DNA of 64,000 bases from Aquibacillus kalidii (GCF_014280935.1 NZ_JACLZI010000062.1:1-64000); one strand, 5' to 3'; counted from the first letter of the stretch, positions 8,496 through 17,722 are shown. Notes: a model not told the origin generated them from the letters alone. Made by a program: numbers and translations.

Positions 8496-9722
8496 TTGTC
8501 TCGGATTATGTTCAACAGTAATTACATAGCTGATATATCAACAGAATTAAAATATGTAAGTAATCGTTTATCAGGTATAAAAGGGGATTTCCATTCACAA
8601 AAGCAAGCCATAGATTGGAAAATACGTTCGCGTCATGGAATTAGTTATCGCTTAAATAGGATAGATGAATCACTTAGTGACGTTGACGTTCAAATTAAGA
8701 AACTAGTTAACTTTATACAACAATCCATCGTCTATTACAACAATTGTGAACAAAAGGTAAAATCAAACTCTGTTCAATTAGAATCTACCCTAAAAGAAAT
8801 TCACAATATGGTATTAGATGGTTTTTCAGGGGATGAAAATCCAAGCATGTTTAAACAGTACATGACTGCAATTGAAGGTTCAGTCATAGGTACTACTGGT
8901 ATCCTTGCAAAATCAGTTTTAGAAAGTTTGAATTATAAACTAATAGAAAAAAATGGTGTTACCTATTTAAAACTATCTAGTTCAATATCGAATTACAAAG
9001 AACTTAGAAAATTATTCCTGAAAAATATTGATGCTAGTAGTCCATGGAGAAAAGAAAGCATCCGCCGAATAATGGAATCATCCAAATATGGAGATGGAAT
9101 CGTACTGTATAATGAAAATCAGCCAAAGAGCCCAATCCCAAATCAAGATAGAAAAATATTTTCCGAAACAAAAGTACAGGCGCTTAATGGTTATGTAAAG
9201 AGGCTACCGTATAATCCAGCCAGAAAAGTTCTAAGTGCTGCAGGTACTGGAGCTGCTGATAGTATAAAAGGAAATGTTATGTTTTGGGATGATTTCCGTG
9301 GATGGAAAGATGCCTCTAATTTCACGAAAATCGGTAAGTCTGCTGGCGCACTTGGTAACGTATTAATGATCGGTTCAAATTGGGCTAAGGCGCATGATGA
9401 AAATGGTAACTTCGATTCATCCAAATTCGTTGTAGATACTGCTGTTGATGTTGGATCTGCTGCAGCTGCAACTGCAGCTGGTGCAGCTGCAGGGTCGCTG
9501 TTTTTACCACCACTAGGTACTGTAATTGGTGCTGGCGCCGGTTTTGCCGTAAACATGGCCTTTAATGCCCCTCTTTTGGGAGATAAGAGTGTTGTCGATG
9601 TCACTAAGGACTTTGCAAATGAAATGGTTGATGAAGCAAGTAAGGCAATTGATGATGTAACAGACACAATCGGCAATGTAACTAGCAATATCGGTAAAAA
9701 ACTAGATAAGGTTTTTTGGTAG
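8496..9722 (+). CDS. Putative type VII secretion-associated effector/helical N-terminus protein
   Basis: 408 residues. Residues 1-110 are predicted almost wholly helical (NYIADISTELKYVSNRLSG, then a second long helix ending near YNNCEQKVKS), like the N-termini of WXG100/LXG-related secreted proteins. The middle (about 120-290) is not recognised. Residues 300-360 are an Ala/Gly-rich hydrophobic block (AAAATAAGAAAGSLF, GTVIGAGAGFAVN) of the glycine-zipper kind seen in membrane-inserting toxin C-termini. The tail is helical and charged. The start is TTG 8496 with AAAGGAGGGA. It heads a tight four-gene operon. Assignment to type VII secretion is inference from architecture and neighbours. Confidence 0.6.
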   Translation: MSRIMFNSNYIADISTELKYVSNRLSGIKGDFHSQKQAIDWKIRSRHGISYRLNRIDESLSDVDVQIKKLVNFIQQSIVYYNNCEQKVKSNSVQLESTLKEIHNMVLDGFSGDENPSMFKQYMTAIEGSVIGTTGILAKSVLESLNYKLIEKNGVTYLKLSSSISNYKELRKLFLKNIDASSPWRKESIRRIMESSKYGDGIVLYNENQPKSPIPNQDRKIFSETKVQALNGYVKRLPYNPARKVLSAAGTGAADSIKGNVMFWDDFRGWKDASNFTKIGKSAGALGNVLMIGSNWAKAHDENGNFDSSKFVVDTAVDVGSAAAATAAGAAAGSLFLPPLGTVIGAGAGFAVNMAFNAPLLGDKSVVDVTKDFANEMVDEASKAIDDVTDTIGNVTSNIGKKLDKVFW

Positions 9723-9733
9723 GGGGACTAAGT

Positions 9734-10474
9734 ATGAAAACATCGGTTAAAGATAGTATTAAAAACGTATATTTATTAGAAGAAGTTGCTTATGGACGCC
9801 TAAGCCCAAAAGGAATAATAAGCTTCTTTTGGGGAGCAACCATATTTAGCCTTTTTTTAACAATTATTTCTTTTAGGGCACTTAATGTGGAAAGCATCGA
9901 ACCAATATGGAGTTTAGCTGCTAAAGTAAACATAATTGTACTTGGTATTCAGATCTTAATAACACTTTTATTTAGTAATCAAAGACTCTCCTATAAACTA
10001 CAAAAATTGCAATTAATACTAGGAGTAGTAACTGCATTTAAATTTTCTATAGAGTTTTACCTGATATTTTTTTTACAGAGTGCTTACAAGAACGCACCTT
10101 CCTTTATATTCTTTGTAGGGGCGATCTCATTTATTGGTGGAATCCTTTTTCTACTTCTTTCTGTAATTAGAGGAGCTATCCGCTTGAAACAAGGGCATTT
10201 CAAAAAGGGTGGTAGCGGATTATATAACTTTAAAGAATCCAAACCTTATGTCAGCATCCCTATCATTTTTGCTTTTTCCATCATGGGGGGATTAATAGGA
10301 AAGGCCTCTGCCTCTTTTTCTGATATAGGTTTACTTGCTATTCTTTTAATTACTTCTATCTTTTTACAGTTTGCTGTCGCCATGGCTCTTCCTGAATTAA
10401 TTCTATTAGCCTACTGTAAATTTAAATATAAATCTTTTAACAAAATTCCAAAGTACATTCAAGGGGCGAGTTAA
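9734..10474 (+). CDS. Polytopic membrane protein of the effector-like operon
   Basis: 246 residues from ATG 9734, chosen because AGGGGGA (9721-9727) is correctly spaced. Six hydrophobic segments lie at about 26-46, 62-82, 92-118, 123-150, 177-197 and 204-230. The N-terminal 20 residues are hydrophilic. No recognised domain. It starts 11 bp after the helical-N-terminus gene and ends 2 bp before the next, so it is in the same operon. It could be an immunity or docking protein for the upstream product if that product inserts in membranes. Confidence 0.6.
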   Translation: MKTSVKDSIKNVYLLEEVAYGRLSPKGIISFFWGATIFSLFLTIISFRALNVESIEPIWSLAAKVNIIVLGIQILITLLFSNQRLSYKLQKLQLILGVVTAFKFSIEFYLIFFLQSAYKNAPSFIFFVGAISFIGGILFLLLSVIRGAIRLKQGHFKKGGSGLYNFKESKPYVSIPIIFAFSIMGGLIGKASASFSDIGLLAILLITSIFLQFAVAMALPELILLAYCKFKYKSFNKIPKYIQGAS

Positions 10475-10476
10475 AA

Positions 10477-10935
10477 ATGAATGTAAAACGTGCTCCAGTT
10501 ATTTTTCATAATGTGATAAGTACAACTGCTATATGTCATGTAAGTGAATGGCATTTGTTGGCGTCAGATTTGAGAAATGCTGTCATTAGTAATGGTTTAT
10601 ACGGAACAGGACCAATCCTTTACCAAATTAAGGACTTGAATAAAGAAAACCAGAAAGCAGAATATACTTTCTATCTACCTATCAATCAACCTATTGATAT
10701 GCCAGAAAATGATAAATTCCGTTTCATAAAAAAGTTAGAATTTAAAGATGGGTTGGTATCTAGACATGCATATCTCGATGAACCACTAGATTTCACCTAT
10801 GGCCTTCTAGGAGAAACAGCAAAATTAATGGATGTTAACTTACAGGAACCTTATTTTCATATTTACTTGGATGTCTACGGAGATGGAATCATTGATGTCT
10901 ATGCACCGATAACACAGGGGGATTTAAATGATTAA
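10477..10935 (+). CDS. DUF5085-like protein, first of a paralogous pair
   Basis: 152 residues, soluble. It lines up with the next protein by pattern: 'I/V-F-x-N-V' near the N-terminus, a 'G-P-x-x-Y' motif about 45 residues in, 'A/x-E-(Y/F)-x-(F)-x-x-P' and a C-terminal 'PYFHI' block. I recall the same pattern from the DUF5085 family, which occurs beside LXG/WXG-type loci in bacilli. ATG 10477 has AAGGGGCGAG just upstream. It overlaps the next gene by 8 nt. A chaperone or adaptor role is a guess. Confidence 0.6.
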   Translation: MNVKRAPVIFHNVISTTAICHVSEWHLLASDLRNAVISNGLYGTGPILYQIKDLNKENQKAEYTFYLPINQPIDMPENDKFRFIKKLEFKDGLVSRHAYLDEPLDFTYGLLGETAKLMDVNLQEPYFHIYLDVYGDGIIDVYAPITQGDLND

Positions 10936-11362
10936 TCCGAACGAATCCATCCGATTTACAAATGTTGTTGCTAGAAAATACGAATTTCATTACAAAGATT
11001 TCGAGATCGCAATGAAGGATTTCACTGAACAGGTCGCTAGAAACCATACCATTAAAGGTCCATTTTTTTATTCAGTAAATAATGTACCCAAAGATGAAAT
11101 CATGCTAACTGAGTTTTTTATGCCTATAAAAGAACATCAAGTTAATAATTTGGAGGCTGTGGAGTTTCATAGTTATTTTAGTGTCGAGGGTATGATCTCC
11201 ATTCCATTACATAGCGATTTTGAAAATAACACAGAAACTGCTTACGCATTACTCTTGGATTATATGGAAAAAAACAATTATGAACAAGTTACTCCCTTCT
11301 TCCATATTATTTCTGGAGACCGCAACTTTCCATATGTTTTTATTAAAGTTGGTGCTCAGTAA
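10928..11362 (+). CDS. DUF5085-like protein, second of a paralogous pair
   Basis: 144 residues, soluble, with VVARKYEFHYKD near residue 13, KGPFFYSVNNVPKDE near 40, TEFFMPI near 60, and TPFFHIISGD near 120. This matches what I remember of DUF5085 more closely than its upstream neighbour, to which it is distantly related. Its start lies inside the end of the upstream gene (8-nt overlap), with an upstream CAGGGGG as ribosome-binding site. It is the last gene of the operon, before a terminator. Confidence 0.65.
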   Translation: MINPNESIRFTNVVARKYEFHYKDFEIAMKDFTEQVARNHTIKGPFFYSVNNVPKDEIMLTEFFMPIKEHQVNNLEAVEFHSYFSVEGMISIPLHSDFENNTETAYALLLDYMEKNNYEQVTPFFHIISGDRNFPYVFIKVGAQ

Positions 11363-11455
11363 TTTCCGTAGTAAATATTAAATGCAACTTAGTCCCGTCA
11401 AAAACATGTAGGTACTTAGATTTACTAAATAATACAATTCTAATTATTAAAGAAC

Positions 11456-11492
11456 AAAACCACTGTGCACTATTATGTCACTGTGGTTTTAG
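11456..11492 (+). terminator. Terminator of the effector-like operon
   Basis: AAAACCAC and GTGGTTTT pair (11456-11463 with 11483-11490); inner bases GTG/CAC extend the stem with one mismatch. TAGTTT follows. Confidence 0.7.
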
Positions 11493-11669
11493 TTTATATA
11501 TGCTTAGTTTACATCTATATGCATGAGTTCATCCCACCATAATTAATCTGAATCCTACCACTTTGGTAATTTGAAAAAACTGGTAGATAATCTATAGGTA
11601 GAACCCTAAAAGCCCAGGCCCAGGAATAAAAAAAGAGCTTCAACTTTTCAAAATAAACCACGACCTTCA

Positions 11670-12188
11670 TCACACCAGATTATTAACCGCCACTTGAACA
11701 ATTTGTTTTTCTCCATTTTTTTCAAATGTTTTATATGTGTGCATCCTTATCTTTTGTGCGACCTTTTGTGAAGGAATATTTTTAATTGTTGTATAGGAAA
11801 ACACTTTAGGATATTTCAATGTATCGAACGCATATCGCCTACAGGCAGCTGCTGCTTCCGTTGCATAACCCTTGTTCCAATATTTCTTGATAATATGAAA
11901 GCCAATTTCCGGGACGTAATCCTTATCAATTAACTGCATCGTTATACCACAATCCCCAATGAACTTATTCCCATCTTTTAAAATAACCGCCCATAAGCCA
12001 TGGCTATGCTTAGCATAATTATCAATGTTCCACTCAATCCACTTCTCTACCTCTTTAATGGTGAATGGCTTGGGATAATATTGCATAGATTCTTTATCAC
12101 TAAGCACCTTCGACAAATTTTCCGTATCCTCTAAAACTAATTCTCTTAAATACACTCTCTCTGTTTCTATAACTTTCAAAAATTCCAC
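11670..12188 (-). CDS. GNAT N-acetyltransferase, RimJ/RimL type
   Basis: 172 residues of the GNAT superfamily. The acetyl-CoA pyrophosphate loop appears as KKYWNKGYATEAAAACRRYA (about 101-120), and the start 'ETERVYLRELVLEDTENL' is typical of ribosomal-protein-serine acetyltransferase-like members. Transfers acetyl from acetyl-CoA to an amine of unknown identity. Monocistronic; start ATG 12188. Confidence 0.85.
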   Translation of the reverse strand: MEFLKVIETERVYLRELVLEDTENLSKVLSDKESMQYYPKPFTIKEVEKWIEWNIDNYAKHSHGLWAVILKDGNKFIGDCGITMQLIDKDYVPEIGFHIIKKYWNKGYATEAAAACRRYAFDTLKYPKVFSYTTIKNIPSQKVAQKIRMHTYKTFEKNGEKQIVQVAVNNLV

Positions 12189-12442
12189 CTTCTCCTTTTG
12201 GAAATGAAAACAATCATTTCTTATACATACGACTATTTTAAAAGAAAAGATTCAAAAGGAGCTGCCACATCGACAACTCCTTCTTCTACGAGGCTTTCAA
12301 CAAAACAACCCCAAATGAGACGGCTTAATTACTAATTTGCCAACTATCCTTTTACCCCCAATGAATTAGTCTGCAGAATCTACTAGTTAGCAAGAATTTG
12401 CCTCTAACTAAAACCCCTCCAATTTCATGCACCTTAAAAACA

Positions 12443-13435
12443 CTAGTCAGTAACCTGTAGCAGTTTTATATACTCAACAACTTCTTCATCGGCACCTGGG
12501 TCAATAGATACAAGCGTTGTATTTGTAACAATATCCTCCAAGTCTTTCCGAACCTCTTCTTTATCCATATCATCAGGAGGAGTAGCGCCACCATACCAAC
12601 GTCTTGGAACATTATAAACATTGATGGTACCATCCCCATTGCCACTATACGTTACAATCCCATCGACTATACGAGAACCCGTTAGCTGGATAACATCCTC
12701 GGGATAGCTAACATCGATGTCATCCTCGGGATTAAGTGGTGTGCCAGCCGGAATATGTCGAACATACAAATCAGTGATATCCTGATTTGGCCCAAGCTGC
12801 ATCCAAACTCTAGCGTATTCGATTTGTTGGCTAGAATACTGGGATAGTGTTGTTTTATCCCCCTTATCACTTGCACGAAGGTCACTGTTTTCATAGTCTT
12901 GTATTAACATTACAGAAAAGTCATCAATAGTTGATACCCAATTAACGGAATCGATATGATACTGCTTGTTTATCTCAGGTACATCCCCCATAATTTGCTC
13001 AGCCATATCAAACATAGCTTTGGTTCTTTCATCCTTATAAGGCGTACCATTTTTAAATACATCATTAACCTCTCGTGCAAATGCTTTGGTTTCAGGAAGT
13101 ATGTTAACAATAAATTCTGTTCTTCCAGTTTCATCATTTTTCCAGATCTTTGTTTCATAATGTGTGTTATCGATCGAATAATTTTCATTCAAATATGTTT
13201 CTATGTCAAAATCTATGGAACTACTATCCGACTCATTCTGTGCTGTATCGCTTCCTTTTTCTGATTCATCACCAGTTATAGATGATGGTGATTCATTTTC
13301 AGAATCCTGATTTACTGTACTGGATGAATCAGTAGAATCCGTATCGGTATCTTTCTGTTTGGCTGTGGTATTAGAGCATCCACTAACTATTGCCAAAAAT
13401 ATTACAAGCACAATTATGTAAGAAACCTTTTTCAT
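12443..13435 (-). CDS. Lipoprotein with Ser/Asp-rich linker
   Basis: 330 residues from ATG 13435, preferred over a start seven codons upstream because AGGAGA lies at the right distance. A signal peptide (MKKVSYIIVLVIFLAIVSGC) ends in lipobox VSGC, so the mature protein is lipid-anchored. A low-complexity Ser/Asp/Glu/Thr linker (about 22-75) resembles those of Gram-positive surface lipoproteins. The rest is an unrecognised soluble domain. Confidence 0.7.
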   Translation of the reverse strand: MKKVSYIIVLVIFLAIVSGCSNTTAKQKDTDTDSTDSSSTVNQDSENESPSSITGDESEKGSDTAQNESDSSSIDFDIETYLNENYSIDNTHYETKIWKNDETGRTEFIVNILPETKAFAREVNDVFKNGTPYKDERTKAMFDMAEQIMGDVPEINKQYHIDSVNWVSTIDDFSVMLIQDYENSDLRASDKGDKTTLSQYSSQQIEYARVWMQLGPNQDITDLYVRHIPAGTPLNPEDDIDVSYPEDVIQLTGSRIVDGIVTYSGNGDGTINVYNVPRRWYGGATPPDDMDKEEVRKDLEDIVTNTTLVSIDPGADEEVVEYIKLLQVTD

Positions 13436-13621
13436 TTTTTTGCATCTCCTAGTCATTTATTCTGGATTAACCTGCATGCTTCCATAATTAACTAACTTAA
13501 CATAAGTGTACCAGATTATAGAGCAGAAAGATGGATAATTATGTTAAAATGAGAGTGACTTTGTCGAAGAAATGATTTACACTTTCAAAATACAGTAATC
13601 TTTAGAGTAAGGAGTTCCGAA

Positions 13622-13885
13622 ATGTTATATGACGATAGATACCATATGCACTTGGGCTATTATGAAAATGGTTTTGATTTAGAGGCTATTGCTTTTAAAA
13701 GACAAGCACAAGAAATTTGGGACATCTTCTTTGACTTCGAGCAATATGGTATGAAAAAAACTATTCAAGAATCTGAATTAAAAGGATTTGGCATCAAAAT
13801 TTTTTCCATTGAGATGGAGGAGCTTGATTATCATTTCGGAGCCAAAACATTTGAACAGTGGTTAACTAATCAAAGAATTATATAG
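13622..13885 (+). CDS. Hypothetical protein
   Basis: 87 residues, soluble, acidic, with aromatic residues near the N-terminus (MLYDDRYHMHLGYYENG). AAGGAGTTCCGAA gives an excellent ribosome-binding site before ATG 13622. Not recognised; the size would fit a small cytosolic or immunity-type protein. It is 75 bp upstream of the next small gene in the same direction. Confidence 0.6.
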   Translation: MLYDDRYHMHLGYYENGFDLEAIAFKRQAQEIWDIFFDFEQYGMKKTIQESELKGFGIKIFSIEMEELDYHFGAKTFEQWLTNQRII

Positions 13886-13960
13886 AAACTTATCTTTTAG
13901 AGCATTAGTTTGCAAAATGGCAGATTTCCACCAGAATAAATAATATAAAAGGGGTTTAGG

Positions 13961-14437
13961 ATGAAATACTTTTCGGATGAATGTAGCGATATTGATGGAC
14001 ATTCAGAACAATTAAAACAAATGAAAAGCCGTTTTAGTGATGAAACAAATACGTTTTTAGCTACGAACTCTTTCCACGATGCCCACATAATGGATATAAA
14101 CATAAAAAATCTGTTTAATCCTGATGTCGGAGGAGAAGAGGATGATCCAACACTTATCGAGGCCCATCTATTACATTGGAATGGAGATAAGTATGTTGTT
14201 AAGTGGCATGGTGTAAACAAATATTTAATGGATTATGATATCCACAGAAACACGTATGAAGATAGTGATAAAATAGCATTTGATGGGCAGCGAGGATTGG
14301 ATGACTGGATTACCGATGAAATTACAGCCTACGACGAAGTGTATCTCACACATAAGATTATCCTTGCATCAGACACAAAAATAGAAATTCGATTTAAAAA
14401 AATAGATATAAAAAAGATAGGAGTAAAGCCTAGTTAA
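13961..14437 (+). CDS. Hypothetical protein (weak DUF4085 resemblance)
   Basis: 158 residues, soluble. The pattern 'NSFHDAHIMDI ... DEVYLTHKIILASDTKIEIRFKKIDI' resembles the C-terminal half of proteins annotated DUF4085, but the likeness is only from memory. AAAAGGGG precedes the ATG. Followed closely by the YqjF-like gene. Confidence 0.6.
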   Translation: MKYFSDECSDIDGHSEQLKQMKSRFSDETNTFLATNSFHDAHIMDINIKNLFNPDVGGEEDDPTLIEAHLLHWNGDKYVVKWHGVNKYLMDYDIHRNTYEDSDKIAFDGQRGLDDWITDEITAYDEVYLTHKIILASDTKIEIRFKKIDIKKIGVKPS

Positions 14438-14509
14438 CTATTGCTTAGGAGACATCGTTAATACAGTATGGGTTTAATTTATCTATCATCCATTTTGGAG
14501 GTTATTTTT

Positions 14510-15232
14510 ATGAATTATAGTCATCGTCCTTGGCCCGTTCCAAGGAAACCTTGGGTTATGAAACAGACATGGGAGCATTTACTTTTTGCACATTGGAAGA
14601 TTGATGTAGATGTAATAAGACCCTATATCCCAGACTCTTTAGATATCGATACATTTGATGGGCATGCCTGGATTGCTGTAGTCCCGTTTAACATGAGGAA
14701 TATCCGTCTAAGATACCTCCCGGAAATACCATTTACTTCAAGCTTTCCTGAAATTAACGTTCGGACATACGTTTCAAAAAATGGAAAACCTGGAGTTTAT
14801 TTTTTTAGCTTGGATGCTACTAATTTCTTAGCTGTACAAGTAGCAAAACGATTCTTCTATTTGCCATATCAGCACGCAACTATTTCAACCAGACAGGACG
14901 GAGAAACTATCCATTATCATTCAAATAGACCTAAAGAAGAAGGAAAATATGAATTTACAGCCTCCTATCAGCCAACATCAGACATTTTCTTTGCACAAAA
15001 AGGCACACTAGAACACTGGTTAACAGAAAGATATTGTTTATATACGACACACCATAACAAACTATTTATCTCAGAAATTGTTCACGATCCATGGCCATTA
15101 CAACAGGCAGAAGCAAAAATAACCTGCAATACGATGGTCCCAATTAGTGAATTTCAATCAGAACAAAGCGAACCATTACTCCATTATTCCAAAAGTATAG
15201 ACGTATTATTATGGGGAATAGAAAAGGTATAG
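14510..15232 (+). CDS. YqjF-like protein (DUF2071)
   Basis: 240 residues from ATG 14510, set by TTTGGAGG at 14494-14502. The start NYSHRPWPVPRKPWVMKQTW, then LLFAHWKIDVDVIRPYIP and WIAVVPFNMRNIR are characteristic of the YqjF/DUF2071 family of B. subtilis (about 240 residues). Family fold is acetoacetate-decarboxylase-like; no function is established. A repeat hairpin follows the stop codon immediately. Confidence 0.85.
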   Translation: MNYSHRPWPVPRKPWVMKQTWEHLLFAHWKIDVDVIRPYIPDSLDIDTFDGHAWIAVVPFNMRNIRLRYLPEIPFTSSFPEINVRTYVSKNGKPGVYFFSLDATNFLAVQVAKRFFYLPYQHATISTRQDGETIHYHSNRPKEEGKYEFTASYQPTSDIFFAQKGTLEHWLTERYCLYTTHHNKLFISEIVHDPWPLQQAEAKITCNTMVPISEFQSEQSEPLLHYSKSIDVLLWGIEKV

Positions 15233-15237
15233 TCGGA

Positions 15238-15260
15238 GCAAGGGGACGGTTCCCTTGCTT
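15238..15260. repeat. GGGGACGGTTC-family repeat hairpin
   Basis: AGCAAGGG-GACGGTT-CCCTTGCT, a perfect 8-bp stem. It lies between convergent genes and could terminate both. This is one of eight copies of the GGGGACGGTTC/CTTGCTT element in the window. Confidence 0.8.
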
Positions 15261-15266
15261 CCATTC

Positions 15267-16955
15267 TTAGCTCCTAAGATATTCCTCTTTCAGCTTAGTT
15301 ATCCTATTAACACTTTCATTGATTCTCTCTTCACTTATTTCCCCGTCACGAACCGCTTCTTTAATACGTTCGATTACCTGAACAACTTTAGTATAATCAT
15401 GCGCAACCAAGAGAATATCACTCCCAGCCTTAATGGACTGAACGGCAGCTTCACCAATATCGTAATGCTTCATAATTGCACCCATCGTCAAATCATCCGT
15501 TATCACAACACCATCAAAGCTTAAGTCGTTTCGAAGGATATCTGTGATCACCGCTTTAGACAAAGATGCAGGGTAATTCTGATCTAGCTTGGGATTGAGT
15601 ATATGCGCAACCATAACAACATCCGCTCCACTTTGAATAGCATTCTTGAACGGCACCAATTCAAACTTTTCTAGCTCTTTTAAAGGCTTAACCACTTTCG
15701 GAAGCTCCATATGAGAATCTACCGAAGTATCTCCATGGCCTGGAAAATGCTTGATAACAGCTATGATGTTCTTTGATTGTATTCCATGCATCGTTTGAAT
15801 TCCCATTTTACTAACAAGACTTGGATTATCCCCATAGGATCTGTCTCCTATCACTGGATTGTTCGGATTACTATTAATATCCAGAACTGGAGCAAAGTCA
15901 ACATTAAACCCAGCAGACTTCAATTGCTCCCCAAGCTTAACACCAATATCATAAGCATAATCAGCATCTCCCCTTTTGCCTATAGATGCGCTAGAAGGGA
16001 TTTTTTCTACACCTGGAACCCTACTAACCTCTCCCCCCTCCTGATCAACACTTATCAATAGGGGGTGCCGATTGGACCGATTGATTTCTTTAAAACGTTG
16101 GATAAATTTAGCTGACTGTTGATAGCTTAGTAGGTTTTCAGAATAAAAAATGACTCCGCCTATATGGTACTCAGTAATTAACTGTTTATTATTGGCTTGC
16201 ATAGAAGTTCCCTCTACCCCTGCAATAATCATTTGCCCTATCTTTTCATCGAAACTCATTTCAGTCTGATCAATGGATGTCTGTTCACTGTCATCTAACT
16301 GCTGCGTGCTAACTATCGATATATGATCAACAGCAGGATTATCAGCTTCCTTTGTTGGCTTAGGCAAAATCCATTTCAACTCATAATTAGCGTTAACTAG
16401 ATACGAAAGGATAACCTGGTCATGTATCTCGTCTTGGTAATACTTTATTTCCTCCGCTTCCCCAAGCATTTTTATGATGTCTTTGTAATGGATCTCCTTT
16501 AGATTAGAACCCCAGGACCTCAAATCCATCACTACATTATTCTTCACACCTATTGTCGCTACATGATTTGGATAATCCTCATAAGTAATCGTATCTAGTG
16601 GAGATTCCTGTTTCGGGTCACCCCACTCCCTTGTCACTTCACTTACCTTTGTTTTACCAGCAACAAATGGGGCTATTTCAATTTTCCCTTCTTTGGCTAA
16701 GGAAACAGTATGGTTTATGATTGTTTCTGCTGATTGATTGTTCTCCTTTTCACTAGAAGAAGAATCTTGTTCCGTCGTTTCAGAGGAAAAATTTTTCTCT
16801 ACTTTTACAACATGATTTTCTGTATGATTCATTATCCTTTTATCATTAGCTATGAATAGTACTAACAAGCAACCTATTAAAACGAAAGATAGAATTACTA
16901 TAACTAGTATTGATTTTATCTTGGACGACTTTTTTGTTCTTCTTTTTTCAATCAA
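15267..16955 (-). CDS. Membrane-anchored YjgB(DUF4309)-NagZ fusion, beta-N-acetylhexosaminidase (GH3)
   Basis: 562 residues. A basic N-terminus and hydrophobic segment (about 14-37) act as signal anchor, followed by a Ser/Glu-rich linker. Residues about 82-215 carry a YjgB-like DUF4309 domain (PFVAGKTKVSEVTREWGDP; ELKWILPKPTKEADNP). Residues about 235-555 are a GH3 hexosaminidase: KHFPGHGDTSVDSH (402-415) supplies the catalytic His of Gram-positive NagZ and VITDDLTMGA (about 484-493) the Asp nucleophile. NagZ removes N-acetylglucosamine from muropeptides in cell-wall turnover. TTG start at 16955 with GGTGGT upstream. The added domain is unusual. Confidence 0.88.
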   Translation of the reverse strand: MIEKRRTKKSSKIKSILVIVILSFVLIGCLLVLFIANDKRIMNHTENHVVKVEKNFSSETTEQDSSSSEKENNQSAETIINHTVSLAKEGKIEIAPFVAGKTKVSEVTREWGDPKQESPLDTITYEDYPNHVATIGVKNNVVMDLRSWGSNLKEIHYKDIIKMLGEAEEIKYYQDEIHDQVILSYLVNANYELKWILPKPTKEADNPAVDHISIVSTQQLDDSEQTSIDQTEMSFDEKIGQMIIAGVEGTSMQANNKQLITEYHIGGVIFYSENLLSYQQSAKFIQRFKEINRSNRHPLLISVDQEGGEVSRVPGVEKIPSSASIGKRGDADYAYDIGVKLGEQLKSAGFNVDFAPVLDINSNPNNPVIGDRSYGDNPSLVSKMGIQTMHGIQSKNIIAVIKHFPGHGDTSVDSHMELPKVVKPLKELEKFELVPFKNAIQSGADVVMVAHILNPKLDQNYPASLSKAVITDILRNDLSFDGVVITDDLTMGAIMKHYDIGEAAVQSIKAGSDILLVAHDYTKVVQVIERIKEAVRDGEISEERINESVNRITKLKEEYLRS

Positions 16956-17404
16956 TTATTTACACCACCCTTGGTATGACTTCAATCGAAAATAAAAGAT
17001 CTCTATATAAACCATATCACTAACCGGTTAGTTTGTATAACAACTCCTTGAGAATACAGCATTCTCATTTTTCATTTATATGTTTATGCCCATTAGCTAT
17101 CTCTTACAACAATATGTTTCCTTTGGTTAACTGATTACAGCCACAAGAATGTACCATTTCTGCCATGTTTTTTACCAGGGGTTGCCACGAATTTCACCAT
17201 AATAGAACAACGAGTTTACCAATAGAAAATATACAATAAAAAGCCTATTCCTTTTTTATTAGAATAGGCTGAAATTTTTCCGTAGGATTATTTGTATTGA
17301 ATAGTACACTTTTCTTGTTAAACATAGGCCCCGTTGTATTAATTCACAAACTTAATATTTTTTTATAAAAAAACATCATAGCCATCAATTCAGAGCCATG
17401 ATGT
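16956..17404. other. Gene-free stretch with two minus-strand terminators
   Basis: No ORF with a ribosome-binding site. Two hairpins with T-tracts on the minus strand: AGCCTATTC/GAATAGGCT (17242-17270) and AAACATCAT/ATGATGTTT (about 17371-17404). The second lies right after the stop of the ParE-like fragment. Confidence 0.6.
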
Positions 17405-17608
17405 TTATTGTTTAATATCTTTAAAGTTCCTAGCATTGTGGATGATTCGAACTACTTCTACTGCATCATTATTAATTCTATAAATTATCCTGTAGTTAGA
17501 TAATACTTTTTCTCTAATCTTTTCATCTTTCAGTTCCGGAACAATACGACCAGAATTAGGGAAAACAGCAGTAGTTTCCATTGCATTCATAATTATTCTT
17601 GCAAACAT
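17405..17608 (-). pseudogene. N-terminally truncated ParE/RelE-family toxin
   Basis: 67 residues matching the C-terminal two-thirds of ParE/RelE toxins: FPNSGRIVPELKDEKIREKV, then SNYRIIYRINNDAVEVVRII and HNARNFKD. Full-length members have about 30 more N-terminal residues. No antitoxin gene is adjacent. The sequence immediately upstream (17609-17690) is a decayed copy of the 3' end of the small membrane-protein gene at 28332, so the 5' part was replaced by a rearrangement. Confidence 0.7.
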
Positions 17609-17690
17609 CCATTTGTGACATCAATAAGACGAAAATGAAAAATACCCACTTCCTATAGAATTTATTATTGCTAAATTTCAAGATCTCTTT
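17607..17690 (-). repeat. Decayed third copy of the 195-bp repeat
   Basis: CCATTTGTGACATCAATAAG and following bases (ACGAAAATGAAAAATAC) align with the identical segments at about 26848 and 28350 (CCATTTGGGACATTAATAAG). Similarity fades after about 80 bp. Confidence 0.6.
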
Positions 17691-17722
17691 TCCGCATCTT
17701 TAAAAGAGAAAATAAGAACCAA

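Noticed and set aside
9191-9688. 165-codon antisense frame opposite the effector-like gene
   Set aside because: Composition is the mirror of an Ala/Gly-rich stretch; no ribosome-binding site and fully inside a better gene.
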